From NCBI GenBank assembly GCA_017744355.1, contig JAGIBK010000011.1:1-48773 (forward strand): DNA of 48,773 bases, in the 5' to 3' direction. Position 1 is the stretch's first letter; each line of letters opens with the position of its first letter. This document shows, piece by piece, positions 28,058 through 35,500 of this stretch. A program made the position numbers and the translations under genes. The notes beneath the pieces are model-generated. The model saw nothing but the letters and a program-made list of their open reading frames with translations, was not told where the DNA came from and searched no databases. The DNA comes from a bacterium (GTDB lineage: Bacteria; Cyanobacteriota; Sericytochromatia; S15B-MN24; UBA4093).

Positions 28058-29780
28058 GAGATTTCTCCGAGTCGGAAGGATTGGGGACGTACGGCTGCAC
28101 GCCCAGGTAGCGCAGGGTCTCGCTCGACACCGCCTGGAAGAGAGGAGCCGCCGTCTGAGCGGCGTAGTGACCCTTCTGGGGACTGTCGATCAGGGCGAGC
28201 ACCACCAGCTGTGGTTTCTCGGCCGGCACGAAGCCCAGGAACGATGAGATCACGTCGTTGGTGTACCCGATCCCCGACTCCCGCGACTTGTTGGCGGTGC
28301 CCGTCTTGCCCGCCACATTATACCCTGGGATCCGCGCCGATTTCCCGGTGCCGCTCTCGACCACCGTGTGGAGCATGGTCAAGACCTCTTTGGCGACCTT
28401 GGGCGAGATCACCTGGCTCGGCGAGGCGACGGGGAAGGCCTCGATCAGCGAGCCGTCGGGCGAGACGACCTTGTCGATCAGGCGCGGCTGGTGCAGACGG
28501 CCCTCGTTGGCGATGGCACCCGCCGCCGTCAGGATCTGGAGCGGCGTCACCGAGAGGCCGTACCCGTAAGAGATCGAGCTCTGGCGGCCCACCGGCCAGG
28601 GCAGCTTGGGCAAGAGGCCCTTGCTCTCACCCTTGATCCCGGAACCGGTGTTCGCCCCGAAGCCGAACTTCTCGAGCATGTCCCGGTGGAACTCGCCGGA
28701 CATGCGCTGGGCGATGAGCAGCGAGCCCACGTTGGAGGAGACTTCGAGGATCCCTTCGGGCGTCAGCTGTCGGATGCCCGGGGGGGCGTCGTGGTCCGAG
28801 ATGGTGTGGCCCGCCACCTTGATGTTCGGCCCGCACGGGAAGACGGTCTCGGGGGTAATCCGGCCGCCCTCGAGGGCCGAGGCGACGGTGAAGATCTTGA
28901 TGGTCGAGCCGGGCTCATAGACGTCGTTGACCGCCCAGTTCTTGATGAGCTCCCACTTGGTCCCCTTGTAGTGGTTGGGGTTGTAGGTGGGCATCACCGC
29001 GAAGGCCAGGAGGTTGCCGGTCGAGGGGTCCATGATGAGGACGGCGCCGCGCTTGGCCTGGTGCTTCTCCATGGACTTGGAGAGCTCGCGCTGGGCGATG
29101 TGCTGGATCGTCTCGTCGATGGTGAGCACCACCCGCGCCCCGTCGGCCTGGAGGGTCAAGAGGGGGGAGCCCGCGTTCGCGCGCAGGATCTCGCGGCCCC
29201 GGGCGTCCACCTGCACGTGCAGCTTCTGGTCGGAGCCGCGCAGCACCTTGTCGAAGCCGTGCTCGATCCCGGCCAGGCCCTGGTTGTCGATGCCGACGAA
29301 GCCGAGCAGGGTGGCGGCCAGGGTGTCCTTGGGGTAGAGGCGCTTGCTCTCGCGGATGACGCCGACGCCCGAGATCTTGAGGGCCTTGACGGCCTTGCCC
29401 GTCGCCTGGTCCTGCTGGCGGGCGATCCAGCGCCAGTGGGTTCCCTTCAGGCTCGCGCGCAGGTCGGTCTCGCTCATCTTGAGGACGGGGGCGAGGCGCG
29501 CAGCGATCCGCTCGGGGGGATCCTCGAAGTCGACCGGCTGGGCGTAAATCGAGCTCGCCTCGACCGAGACCGCGAGCTCGCGGTTGTTGCGATCGACGAT
29601 CTCGCCGCGGACCGAGGCGAGGCTGATCTCGCGGGTGCGCTGCTTGCGGGCGAGATCCGTCAGGTAGGAAGCCTGGAAGACCTGCAGGAAAAGCATGCGG
29701 CCCACCAGGAAGAGGGCGAAGAAGGCGAGCCCGCCGTAGACCCAGCGGCTACGGGCCCGAACGACTTGGGCGCGGGACAT
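28044..29780 (-). CDS. ftsI: Class B penicillin-binding protein, septal transpeptidase
   Basis: This enzyme crosslinks peptidoglycan at the septum with FtsW. The 578-residue protein has one N-terminal membrane helix (~14-32), a dimerisation/pedestal domain with RGEIVDRNNRELAVS and RLYPKDTLAATLLGFVG, and a transpeptidase domain. The catalytic motifs are SxxK in EPGSTIKIFT, SxN in VSSNVGSLL and KTGT in VAGKTGTANKS, all intact. No PASTA domains follow, unlike many Gram-positive septal PBPs. It starts 2 bases after the ftsL stop and overlaps murE by 14 bases. Confidence 0.95.
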   Translation of the reverse strand: MSRAQVVRARSRWVYGGLAFFALFLVGRMLFLQVFQASYLTDLARKQRTREISLASVRGEIVDRNNRELAVSVEASSIYAQPVDFEDPPERIAARLAPVLKMSETDLRASLKGTHWRWIARQQDQATGKAVKALKISGVGVIRESKRLYPKDTLAATLLGFVGIDNQGLAGIEHGFDKVLRGSDQKLHVQVDARGREILRANAGSPLLTLQADGARVVLTIDETIQHIAQRELSKSMEKHQAKRGAVLIMDPSTGNLLAFAVMPTYNPNHYKGTKWELIKNWAVNDVYEPGSTIKIFTVASALEGGRITPETVFPCGPNIKVAGHTISDHDAPPGIRQLTPEGILEVSSNVGSLLIAQRMSGEFHRDMLEKFGFGANTGSGIKGESKGLLPKLPWPVGRQSSISYGYGLSVTPLQILTAAGAIANEGRLHQPRLIDKVVSPDGSLIEAFPVASPSQVISPKVAKEVLTMLHTVVESGTGKSARIPGYNVAGKTGTANKSRESGIGYTNDVISSFLGFVPAEKPQLVVLALIDSPQKGHYAAQTAAPLFQAVSSETLRYLGVQPYVPNPSDSEKSHAAR

Positions 29781-29782
29781 GG

Positions 29783-30187
29783 TCAGTAGGCCTCGGGCAC
29801 TCCGAAGGTAGGCGGCGCGACCTTCACGGCCTTGGCGCCGCCCGAGGGGGGAGCGGGCACGAAGAGGGCCCCAGGCGCATGGCCCAGGCGCAGGTCAGCC
29901 ACGGCGCGATTCTCGACGCGATCGGGCGACTCGGCCTTGGCGAGCTCGGCGCGCAGGCGCACGTTCTCGCGGCGCTGGGTGAAGATCTCCGCCTGGATCC
30001 GGTTGAGGGAGGCCTCTTGGACGACCGTCAGGACGTAGAGCGCCAGGTTCGCGAGCAAGAGCGCGGCCACCACGACGGTCAACGTCGAGGTCCGCGCGCG
30101 GGAGCCGAACAGCACCTTCCAGCCGGTGCGACGGACAGGCGGCGTTCGCAGGGCGGGCAGGGCGCGAGCGTTGGGAGCGGCCGGCAT
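29783..30187 (-). CDS. ftsL: FtsL-like bitopic division protein
   Basis: I start at ATG 30187 (MPAAPNARALPALR) with AGGAGG ~10 bases upstream; longer readings run into rsmH. The 134-residue protein has a basic cytoplasmic N-terminus, a single membrane helix (~39-56, VVVAALLLANLALYVLTV) and a coiled coil (~60-90, LNRIQAEIFTQRRENVRLRA) with a short C-terminal tail. Size, topology and place between rsmH and ftsI fit FtsL. FtsL sequences diverge fast, so the call leans on topology and context. It would bridge FtsQ and the FtsW/FtsI synthase. Confidence 0.82.
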   Translation of the reverse strand: MPAAPNARALPALRTPPVRRTGWKVLFGSRARTSTLTVVVAALLLANLALYVLTVVQEASLNRIQAEIFTQRRENVRLRAELAKAESPDRVENRAVADLRLGHAPGALFVPAPPSGGAKAVKVAPPTFGVPEAY

Positions 30188-30189
30188 GC

Positions 30190-31116
30190 TCAAATCCTCC
30201 TGGCGACGCGCAGCTTCGCCGAGCGGGCGCGCGGGTTGCGGGCGTTCTCTTCGGGGGTGGCGACCACGGGCTTCGAGGTCAGGATCTCGAGGGTCGGCTT
30301 GCGGCCGCAGACGCACATGGGCACGCGGGGCGGGCAGATGCAGCCCTTGGCCTCGTCCCGGAAGAACTGCTTGACCATCCGGTCCTCGAGCGAGTGGAAG
30401 CTAATGATCGCAAGGCGGCCGCCGGGCTTGAGCCGCGAGACGGCGGCGGGCATGACCCGCTCGAGCACCCCAAGCTCGTCGTTGACGGCAATGCGCAGGC
30501 CCTGGAAGGTGCGGGTGGCCGGGTGGATCCCGTCCTTGGCGCGGGGCACCACGCGTTCGACGACCGAGACCAGATCGGCGGTCGTCTCGAAGGGGCGCTC
30601 GGCACGGCGGCCCACGATGGCCCGGGCCACCGCGCGAGAATGGCGCTCTTCGCCGTAGCGCCAGATCACGTCCGCGAGCTCCCGCTCCGGCATGGTGTTG
30701 ACCAGGTCGGCGGCAGAGGCGACTTGATTGGGATCCATGCGCATGTCGAGGGGCCCTTCCCGCATAAACGAGAATCCGCGGCTGGCCGTGTCCAGCTGGT
30801 GGCTGGACACCCCGAGATCCAAGAGGATGCCGTCGAGCGGCTCCTGGGGCCAGACCGGCAGGACCTCCGAGAAGTTGCCGCGCCGGATCTCCACGTTGGA
30901 GCCGATGGCCGAGAGGCGACGTCGGGCGGCTTCGATGGCCTCCGGGTCTTGGTCGATCCCGTAGAGCTGGCCCGAGGGGCCAATCGCCTCCAGGATGAGG
31001 GCCGCATGGCCGCCGCCGCCCAGGGTCCCATCGAGGACGCGAGCGCCAGGCGCGGGCGCGAGCCACTGCAGCACTTCGCCCGGGAGGACCGGAAGATGAT
31101 AGTCGCCCGCCACCAC
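30190..31116 (-). CDS. rsmH: 16S rRNA (cytosine1402-N4)-methyltransferase
   Basis: RsmH methylates C1402 of 16S rRNA using SAM and is the usual first dcw gene after mraZ. I set the start at one of two adjacent GTG codons (31116 or 31113), giving VVAGDYHLPVLPGEVLQWL, the family N-terminus, and ~308 residues, a normal length. A longer frame to 31254 would cross the rnpB terminator and enter rnpB itself, so it is rejected. Motifs: SAM loop DGTLGGGGHAALIL, DGILLDLGVSSHQLD, GPLDMRMD, TFQGLRIAVNDEL and IISFHSLEDRMVKQFF. No mraZ lies upstream; rnpB does. A 7-bp hairpin (31149-31167) sits in the leader. Confidence 0.94.
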   Translation of the reverse strand: MVAGDYHLPVLPGEVLQWLAPAPGARVLDGTLGGGGHAALILEAIGPSGQLYGIDQDPEAIEAARRRLSAIGSNVEIRRGNFSEVLPVWPQEPLDGILLDLGVSSHQLDTASRGFSFMREGPLDMRMDPNQVASAADLVNTMPERELADVIWRYGEERHSRAVARAIVGRRAERPFETTADLVSVVERVVPRAKDGIHPATRTFQGLRIAVNDELGVLERVMPAAVSRLKPGGRLAIISFHSLEDRMVKQFFRDEAKGCICPPRVPMCVCGRKPTLEILTSKPVVATPEENARNPRARSAKLRVARRI

Positions 31117-31177
31117 GCTAGAGCACGCCTTTCTGCATCGTCTGTGATCGCGCCCACACCGGGCGCGAAGAAGAAAT

Positions 31178-31201
31178 GGGGCGAAACCGCGGTTTCGCCC
31201 C
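31178..31201 (-). terminator. rnpB terminator
   Basis: A 24-base perfect palindrome whose minus-strand continuation is ATTTCTTCTTC, a T-rich tail. It lies directly after the conserved RNase P 3' end and ~60 bases upstream of the rsmH start, so some read-through into the dcw cluster is possible. Confidence 0.75.
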
Positions 31202-31202
31202 G

Positions 31203-31654
31203 AGCCAGTGGACCTGTAAGCCGAGTTCTGTCCCCCCGCGGGGAGGGCGATCATCTCTCTTGGACGACAGTTACCTGCCGCCTCCAGCGACCTTACCCGG
31301 GGAATCGGCGGGTCGCGTCAACTTCCCCTGTTTGGTCTTGCACCGGACGGGGTTTACCTAGCCAGCCGGTCACCCGGCTGCTGGTGGGCTCTTACCCCAC
31401 CTTTGCACCCTTACCCGACACGTGGACGTTGTTGGCACCAAGCGTGGCGGCAGATGGTTCTGAAAGAAAAACTTCCAAGAAGAGGTCGCATACGCCGCGA
31501 AGTGAGGTGCGAAAACTATGTCGGGCGGTATCTTTCTGTGGCACTATCCTCGGGGTTGCCCCCACTGGGCGTTACCCAGCGTCCTACCCTATGGAGCTCG
31601 GACTTTCCTCAGAGCCGCTTGCGCGGCCCCGCGATCGCCTGTTCCACTGGCCAA
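31203..31654 (-). ncRNA. rnpB: RNase P RNA (bacterial type A)
   Basis: The catalytic RNA that trims tRNA 5' ends. On the minus strand the sequence has the conserved P4 strand GAGGAAAGTCCGAGCTCC followed by ATAGGG, then TAACGCCCAGTGG, the GGTAAGGGTGCAAAGGTG block and GTAAACCCC. It ends with the matching P4 strand ACAGAACTCGGCTTACAGG. The 5' segment GCCAGTGGA pairs with the 3' TCCACTGGC as helix P1, which sets the ends within a few bases. Length (~450) is slightly above the common type A size, with a long loop around 31430-31530. A HIP1 octamer (31630-31637) lies within the RNA. Protein frames across it are spurious. Confidence 0.95.
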
Positions 31655-31658
31655 GTGC

Positions 31659-31687
31659 AGTATAGCAACCGCCGAGGACCCGCGCAA
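31659..31687 (-). promoter_or_regulatory. rnpB promoter
   Basis: On the minus strand TTGCGC (31687-31682) and TATACT (31664-31659) are 17 bases apart. The -10 box ends a few bases before the inferred RNase P 5' end, the right place for a sigma-70 start. Confidence 0.65.
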
Positions 31688-31698
31688 CCGCGCCCCGC

Positions 31699-31881
31699 TC
31701 AGCGCCGGCGCCCCGCCGTGGCCACCAGTTCGAGACTGAAGCCATGCCCCAGGCTGTGGGCGCGTCGAAGGGGGTGGATCACCACCTCCGGATGACGCTT
31801 GGGGGCCCGACGCAGCGAACTGGTCACCTGCAGCAGGGTGATAAGCCCAACCCGCGGCCCGAAAGACGAGTCGTACGACAT
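31699..31881 (-). CDS. Hypothetical 60-residue basic protein
   Basis: A short frame begins at ATG 31881 with an excellent AAGGAGG 8 bases upstream. It encodes MSYDSSFGPRVGLITLLQVT followed by a basic stretch (SSLRRAPKRH, HPLRRAHSLGHG, ending GRRR). No known domain is recognised. It ends ~12 bases before the rnpB -35 box on the same strand. The strong ribosome site argues for translation. The alternative is a spurious frame in the rnpB upstream region. An upstream ATG (31917) lacks comparable support. Confidence 0.5.
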   Translation of the reverse strand: MSYDSSFGPRVGLITLLQVTSSLRRAPKRHPEVVIHPLRRAHSLGHGFSLELVATAGRRR

Positions 31882-31981
31882 GGGAAAGCCTCCTTCCGGA
31901 TGGGAAACACGCACCATCTCTTCATATTTCTTTAATACTTAGCATAAAGTTGCTTCATCGACCAGGCTTTATTCGGAGAGC

Positions 31982-32010
31982 TTGACAGGCGAGCAGGCTC
32001 CACCTAGAAT
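31982..32010 (+). promoter_or_regulatory. Near-consensus sigma-70 promoter
   Basis: TTGACA (31982-31987), a 17-base spacer and TAGAAT (32005-32010): the -35 is perfect and the -10 matches five of six. It points to the 56-residue gene at 32086 with a ~70-base leader and is the best-matching promoter I found in the window. Confidence 0.75.
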
Positions 32011-32085
32011 CCGGAGAAATCGAACAAATTTTCGAACACCTCTCAACTCGCTCGCCCCCACGCTTTCCCTCGGAGGTATCCCACC

Positions 32086-32256
32086 ATGGCCACCTCGATC
32101 CGCCCTCACCGCCCCGTCCTCGTCGCCCAGCGCCGCCTGCGCCCCTTGAGCCATCGGCGCTCCTGGCTCGAGCGCTTCTGGGATCCGCGCGAGATGTTCG
32201 GCTTCAAGATCACGCTGCTGCTCGGCTGCTACCTACTCTCCGCCGCGATCACCTAG
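32086..32256 (+). CDS. Small (56 aa) basic single-pass membrane protein
   Basis: The frame starts at ATG 32086 with CGGAGG ~10 bases upstream. It encodes a strongly basic N-terminal half (RRLRPLSHRRSWLERFW) and one C-terminal hydrophobic helix (ITLLLGCYLLSAAIT), so an N-in or tail-anchored topology is likely. It has a nearly perfect promoter ~75 bases upstream. A possible short hairpin overlaps its stop codon (32256-32281, CCCCCG arms). No family is recognised. The promoter plus ribosome site make it very likely to be expressed, perhaps at high level. Confidence 0.65.
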   Translation: MATSIRPHRPVLVAQRRLRPLSHRRSWLERFWDPREMFGFKITLLLGCYLLSAAIT

Positions 32257-32288
32257 CCCCCGCGGCTGCTTCATCGGGGGCCTGCGCC

Positions 32289-32318
32289 TTGGCAGGGGCG
32301 CGCTGCGATCGCTACAAT
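32289..32318 (+). promoter_or_regulatory. Promoter of the J-domain gene
   Basis: TTGGCA (32289-32294), an 18-base spacer and TACAAT (32313-32318), each one mismatch from consensus, ~30 bases upstream of the ATG at 32350. A HIP1 octamer lies inside the spacer. Confidence 0.55.
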
Positions 32319-32349
32319 CGAAGGCGATTCGCATGAAAGGACGGCCCTG

Positions 32350-33000
32350 ATGGCCCCGAAGGGCGCCCCCACTTATTACGACCGGCTCGGCGTCAGCCAA
32401 GAGGCCGACGAAGACCAGATCCGCCTCGCCTACCGCACCATGGCCAAGCGCCACCACCCCGACCGACCGGGGGGCGATCCGCGCCGCATGGCCCTGCTCA
32501 ACGAGGCCTACGAGACCCTGATGGACGAGCGCAAGCGCATGCGCTACGACTCGACCATCAAGCCCACCCAGGCGGCCCCCACGCGCCAGGCAAGGCCCAC
32601 GAATGTCCCCTTCGTCGATCCCCACGTCTTCTACCAGACGGTCTTCGCCCCGCTCGATGCGACCCTCGATGGGGCCATCGGCAAGTTGCTCGACCAGCTG
32701 GACGACCTCTCGGGCGATCCGTACGACGACGCCTTGATGGAGGCCTTCGAGGCAGTGGTCGCCGATGCCCGGCGCCGCTTCGACGAGGGTGGTCGGCGCC
32801 TTGCGACCTCCCCCGTGCCGTGGCACTGGCAGGCAACCATCTCCCTCTACGAGCAAGGCATGCGCCAGGTGGGCGACGCCCTCGAAGAGTTCGAGACCTT
32901 CCCCCTCAACTACCACCTGGACCATCTGGTGGACGGCCGGGCCATCATGCTCGGCGGTTCCGAGCTGATGACCGAGGCCCGCGAGCGCCTGCGGCGCTGA
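32350..33000 (+). CDS. J-domain (DnaJ-like) protein
   Basis: The 216-residue protein begins with a J domain (~8-68): YYDRLGVSQEADEDQIRLAY, the essential HPD in KRHHPDRPGGD and LNEAYETLMDERKRMRYDS. Such domains stimulate DnaK ATPase. The remaining ~140 residues lack the Gly/Phe and zinc-finger regions of true DnaJ and are acidic and helical (LLDQLDDLSGDPYDDALMEA). It is therefore a specialised co-chaperone with an unknown client. The ATG is preceded by GAAAGGA. It is followed 17 bases later by the YkgJ-type gene, probably in the same transcript. Confidence 0.85.
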   Translation: MAPKGAPTYYDRLGVSQEADEDQIRLAYRTMAKRHHPDRPGGDPRRMALLNEAYETLMDERKRMRYDSTIKPTQAAPTRQARPTNVPFVDPHVFYQTVFAPLDATLDGAIGKLLDQLDDLSGDPYDDALMEAFEAVVADARRRFDEGGRRLATSPVPWHWQATISLYEQGMRQVGDALEEFETFPLNYHLDHLVDGRAIMLGGSELMTEARERLRR

Positions 33001-33017
33001 ACACGAGGAGAATCCCC

Positions 33018-33647
33018 TTGTCCGACGAGATCGAACTCGAACTCTCGCCCCCCTACGCCACCACCGCCGCGTTCTACGCCGACGTGGAGCGCAACCTCGC
33101 AGTCGTCTTCGACGCCTACGCCCCCGAGGGGGTCGCCCCCACCTGCCGCAAGGGGTGTGACGCCTGCTGCCACCAGCTGGTGATGATCACCGTCGCCGAG
33201 GCGCGCGAGGCCGCCCGCATCCTCGAAACGCGCCCCCGAGAGACGCAGGCGGCAATCCGCGAGCGGATCACCACCTGGCACGAGGCGACGGCCGATCTGC
33301 GCCAACGGCTGCAGAGCGGGGCCGACGAGGCCCTCGAGGATCTGGTGGAAGGGATCGCCGCCGACTACTGGCAGCGCCGGGTGCCCTGCCCCTTCCTCGA
33401 AGCCGGCTCCTGCGCCATCTACGAGGGACGCCCCCTGGCCTGCCGCCACCACTTCTCGGTCAGCGATCCGGCGCTCTGCGCGACCAGCCGAGACGAGGCG
33501 ATCGAGGTGGACAACGAGATGGCCGCCGAGTTTTTGGCCGTCATGGACGATGCCTTCTTCCTGGCGCAGGATGCCGTCCCCGAGGACGAGACCGAGATCG
33601 GGATGCTCCCCGAGCTGGTCGGCCTCGTCCTGGCCGAAACGATTTAA
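33018..33647 (+). CDS. YkgJ-family cysteine-cluster protein
   Basis: I start at TTG 33018 (MSDEIELELSPPYATT) with GAGGAG 8 bases upstream; the frame is open further back only through the J-domain gene. The 209-residue protein has the YkgJ-type cluster CRKGCDACCHQL (CxxxCxxCC), then a later VPCPFLEAGSCAIYEGRPLA with CRHHF. These cysteines are thought to bind zinc or iron in this family. The role is unknown. It shares a transcript with the J-domain gene and ends at a strong bidirectional terminator. Confidence 0.85.
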   Translation: MSDEIELELSPPYATTAAFYADVERNLAVVFDAYAPEGVAPTCRKGCDACCHQLVMITVAEAREAARILETRPRETQAAIRERITTWHEATADLRQRLQSGADEALEDLVEGIAADYWQRRVPCPFLEAGSCAIYEGRPLACRHHFSVSDPALCATSRDEAIEVDNEMAAEFLAVMDDAFFLAQDAVPEDETEIGMLPELVGLVLAETI

Positions 33648-33651
33648 GCCG

Positions 33652-33699
33652 CAAAAGCATCGGGGCGGTTGGCACGTGCCAACCGCCCCGATGCTTTTG
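33652..33699. terminator. 24-bp perfect inverted repeat, bidirectional terminator
   Basis: The 48-base stretch is fully self-complementary (arms 33652-33675 and 33676-33699), with AAAA at one side and TTTT at the other. It therefore has a U-tract for both strands. It separates the YkgJ gene (+) from the 106-residue gene (-). Confidence 0.85.
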
Positions 33700-33709
33700 T
33701 GAGTGGTGC

Positions 33710-34030
33710 TTAGCTTGCGTAGAGCGCCGCCAGTGCCCGCTGACGCTTGGACAGGGCCTCCAGCTCGAACATCAGGAAACTGACCAGATCGGGCTTGCTC
33801 GGATCGAGCTCGAGCTCGGCGTCCGAGGCGCTCGGTAGGAAAGCCGAGGAAAACTCCCGGCTCAGGGTGCGGATCAGGCTCGCCTGGCCCGGGTTGAGCT
33901 CCAGGACGATTTCCCCGTGCCGCAGGGTGAGGTCGTCCAGCGAAGCGACCGCCTTGCGCCGACGCTTGGGAGCAGTCGTTCCCTCCGTCTTGGGGGTCCG
34001 GGGGGTCTTAGCAGGCTTCCGTTCGTTCAT
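33710..34030 (-). CDS. Hypothetical 106-residue protein
   Basis: The ATG at 34030 (MNERKPAKTPRTPKTEG) follows GGGAGG at ~8 bases; a longer frame to 34075 lacks such a site. The N-terminal third is Lys/Arg/Thr/Pro-rich and probably disordered. The rest is a compact helical region (LTLRHGEIVLELNPGQASLI, PSKPDLVSFLMFELEALS). There is no signal peptide or membrane helix, so it is cytoplasmic. I do not recognise the family. It is monocistronic, between two terminators. Confidence 0.6.
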   Translation of the reverse strand: MNERKPAKTPRTPKTEGTTAPKRRRKAVASLDDLTLRHGEIVLELNPGQASLIRTLSREFSSAFLPSASDAELELDPSKPDLVSFLMFELEALSKRQRALAALYAS

Positions 34031-34136
34031 GGCGATTCCTCCCTTTGTCTTGATGGCATATCGTGCATGGATCACACACGCATCGAATAATCGTTTTAAT
34101 ACCGGGAATCAATTCCCTCTCAAATCCAATATGGCG

Positions 34137-34142
34137 ATTATA
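34137..34142 (-). promoter_or_regulatory. Consensus -10 box (TATAAT)
   Basis: A perfect TATAAT on the minus strand ~105 bases upstream of the 106-residue gene, without a convincing -35. The leader between them contains the short palindrome GGGAATCAATTCCC (34104-34117). Confidence 0.35.
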
Positions 34143-34391
34143 GACCCAAAAATACCGCCGAAAAGAGGGCAACAATCACTTACAATGTGAAGCAAAACGC
34201 TACCATGGGGGCTATCTCTCTTTTTCGAGATTTACCTTTCCGAAAAGCGCCACTTCCCGCGCCTTACCGGGTGAACACCCCACTGAAAGCAAGGCATTGC
34301 TTTTATTAGCGCCCTTCCCTAAGCTTCCTTAAGAAATCTCTCGGATCATTAATCCAACGAGCGCTTTTGCGCATCAACAGGGCAACACGGG
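34143..34391. other. AT-richer intergenic stretch without a gene
   Basis: This part of the 413-base gap between 34031 and 34443 has clearly lower GC than its surroundings. I see no open frame with a ribosome site. It contains runs such as CTCTCTTTTTCGAGA, CTTTTATTAG and GAGCGCTTTTGCGC. The terminator at its right end has its better U-run (CTTTCTTCTT) on the + strand, so a + strand small RNA ending there is conceivable. I compared it by eye with c-di-GMP, TPP and similar riboswitch motifs and saw no match. Confidence 0.35.
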
Positions 34392-34428
34392 GAAAGGCCC
34401 CGGGAGCGTGACGCTCCCGGGGCCTTTC
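34392..34428. terminator. 17-bp perfect hairpin
   Basis: Arms 34392-34408 and 34412-34428 pair perfectly around a 3-base loop, 16 bases after the minus-strand LysM gene. The pyrimidine tail is better on the + strand. Confidence 0.7.
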
Positions 34429-34443
34429 TTCTTAATGAACGAT

Positions 34444-35475
34444 TTAGTTGCCGTTTTGCATCCGCTCGCGCTGCTCGCGGGTCCGCGCGATGGCCTGCTC
34501 CAGCTCCGCGTTGCCCTTGACGATCTGCTCGAGCTTGTCGAGCCGCGAGTCGGTGAAGAGGCCCGTCAGGTTCGCGAAGACCGTGGACTTGATGAAGAGG
34601 GTCTTGGTCTTCTCTTCCTTGAGGCCGTTCAGGGTCTCGTCGAGCTGGCCCTGATCCTTGGCGTCGCGCAGGATGTCCAGGATCCGGTCCTGCTCGCCGC
34701 CCGAGGTGAAGCCGTCGTACAGGTTGCGGATGAGCTTGGCCTTCTGCTCGGGCGACGCCAGGCCGATCTCCGTGGGGGAGAGGGCCAGGGTCTCGTCGTC
34801 CAGCGCACGCTTCTCCTTGCGCTCGATCTCCTTGCCGTCCTCGCCCTTCTCCTTGACCACCCGGGTCTTGTTCCGGGCCGAGAGATCGCTCAGACGACCG
34901 GTCATATCGCCGTAGGCGTCATGGGCACGCTTGACGATCGCCTCGAAGTCGGGCCGCTCGGCATCGTCGCCGGGAATCTTCGCAAGGCGCCCATCGGCGG
35001 TTTCCAGGTGCTTCTTGGCCTCACCGAGGCTCTTCCAGGCGCTCGGCTGCGGCATCTGGAGGAGGCCCACCTTGGCCTTGGCGACCTGCTGGGCTGCCTC
35101 GTGGGCCTTCTGAGCCGTATCCTGAGCTTCCTGGGCGCGCTTGAGCTGGTCTCGCAGGCCGTCGGCCTCCGAGGGAGCGGGCTTGAGGCGCAGGGTCTCG
35201 CCGGCGAAGATGCGATCGCCGGTCGAGGTGCGGGTGCGGCCCCGGGTGATCTCGGGGTTGAGTTCGAGCAAGGTCTGCTGCGAGACGCCGACGCGCGCCG
35301 CAATCTTGGCGAGGGTGTCCCCCGGGCGGACCACGTACTGATCGGCCCGCCCCTTGAAGGTGTCCGGCGAGGACGCGGGAGCTGCGGCCTTGGGCTGCTC
35401 CTCGGCCTTGGGGGGCTCGGCGGCGCGGCGCGTAGGCCCGGCGGTCTGGGGGGTAGTCGGTTTGTTGATCTGCAT
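34444..35475 (-). CDS. LysM-domain protein, smaller paralogue
   Basis: The 343-residue protein has a Pro/Ala/Lys-rich N-terminus (~1-45), a LysM domain (~47-98: YVVRPGDTLAKIAARVGVSQ, LLELNPEI, GETLRLKP), a helical middle (~105-185) and a C-terminal helical domain. LysM normally binds GlcNAc-containing glycans such as peptidoglycan. No signal peptide or membrane helix is visible, so how it reaches the wall is unclear. Two segments recur in the larger neighbour: IPGDDAERPDFEAIV in the middle, and SPEQKAKLIRNLYDGFTSGG near residue 255. The two therefore form a new paralogous family. It starts 26 bases after the larger gene and shares its transcript and terminator. Confidence 0.8.
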   Translation of the reverse strand: MQINKPTTPQTAGPTRRAAEPPKAEEQPKAAAPASSPDTFKGRADQYVVRPGDTLAKIAARVGVSQQTLLELNPEITRGRTRTSTGDRIFAGETLRLKPAPSEADGLRDQLKRAQEAQDTAQKAHEAAQQVAKAKVGLLQMPQPSAWKSLGEAKKHLETADGRLAKIPGDDAERPDFEAIVKRAHDAYGDMTGRLSDLSARNKTRVVKEKGEDGKEIERKEKRALDDETLALSPTEIGLASPEQKAKLIRNLYDGFTSGGEQDRILDILRDAKDQGQLDETLNGLKEEKTKTLFIKSTVFANLTGLFTDSRLDKLEQIVKGNAELEQAIARTREQRERMQNGN

Positions 35476-35500
35476 GACGATACTCCCTGTCGAAAAGGGG

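Noticed and set aside
31117..31254. A longer RsmH N-terminus starting at 31254
   Set aside because: It would run through the rnpB terminator and 3' end. The family N-terminus begins at the GTG near 31116.
31176..31795. Several + strand protein frames around 31200-31790
   Set aside because: Most of this DNA is rnpB on the minus strand, with conserved RNase P sequence blocks; the frames have no support.
34143..34391. A c-di-GMP (GEMM) or TPP riboswitch
   Set aside because: Tempting next to c-di-GMP genes and an AT-rich leader, but the conserved core strings of these riboswitches are not present on either strand.
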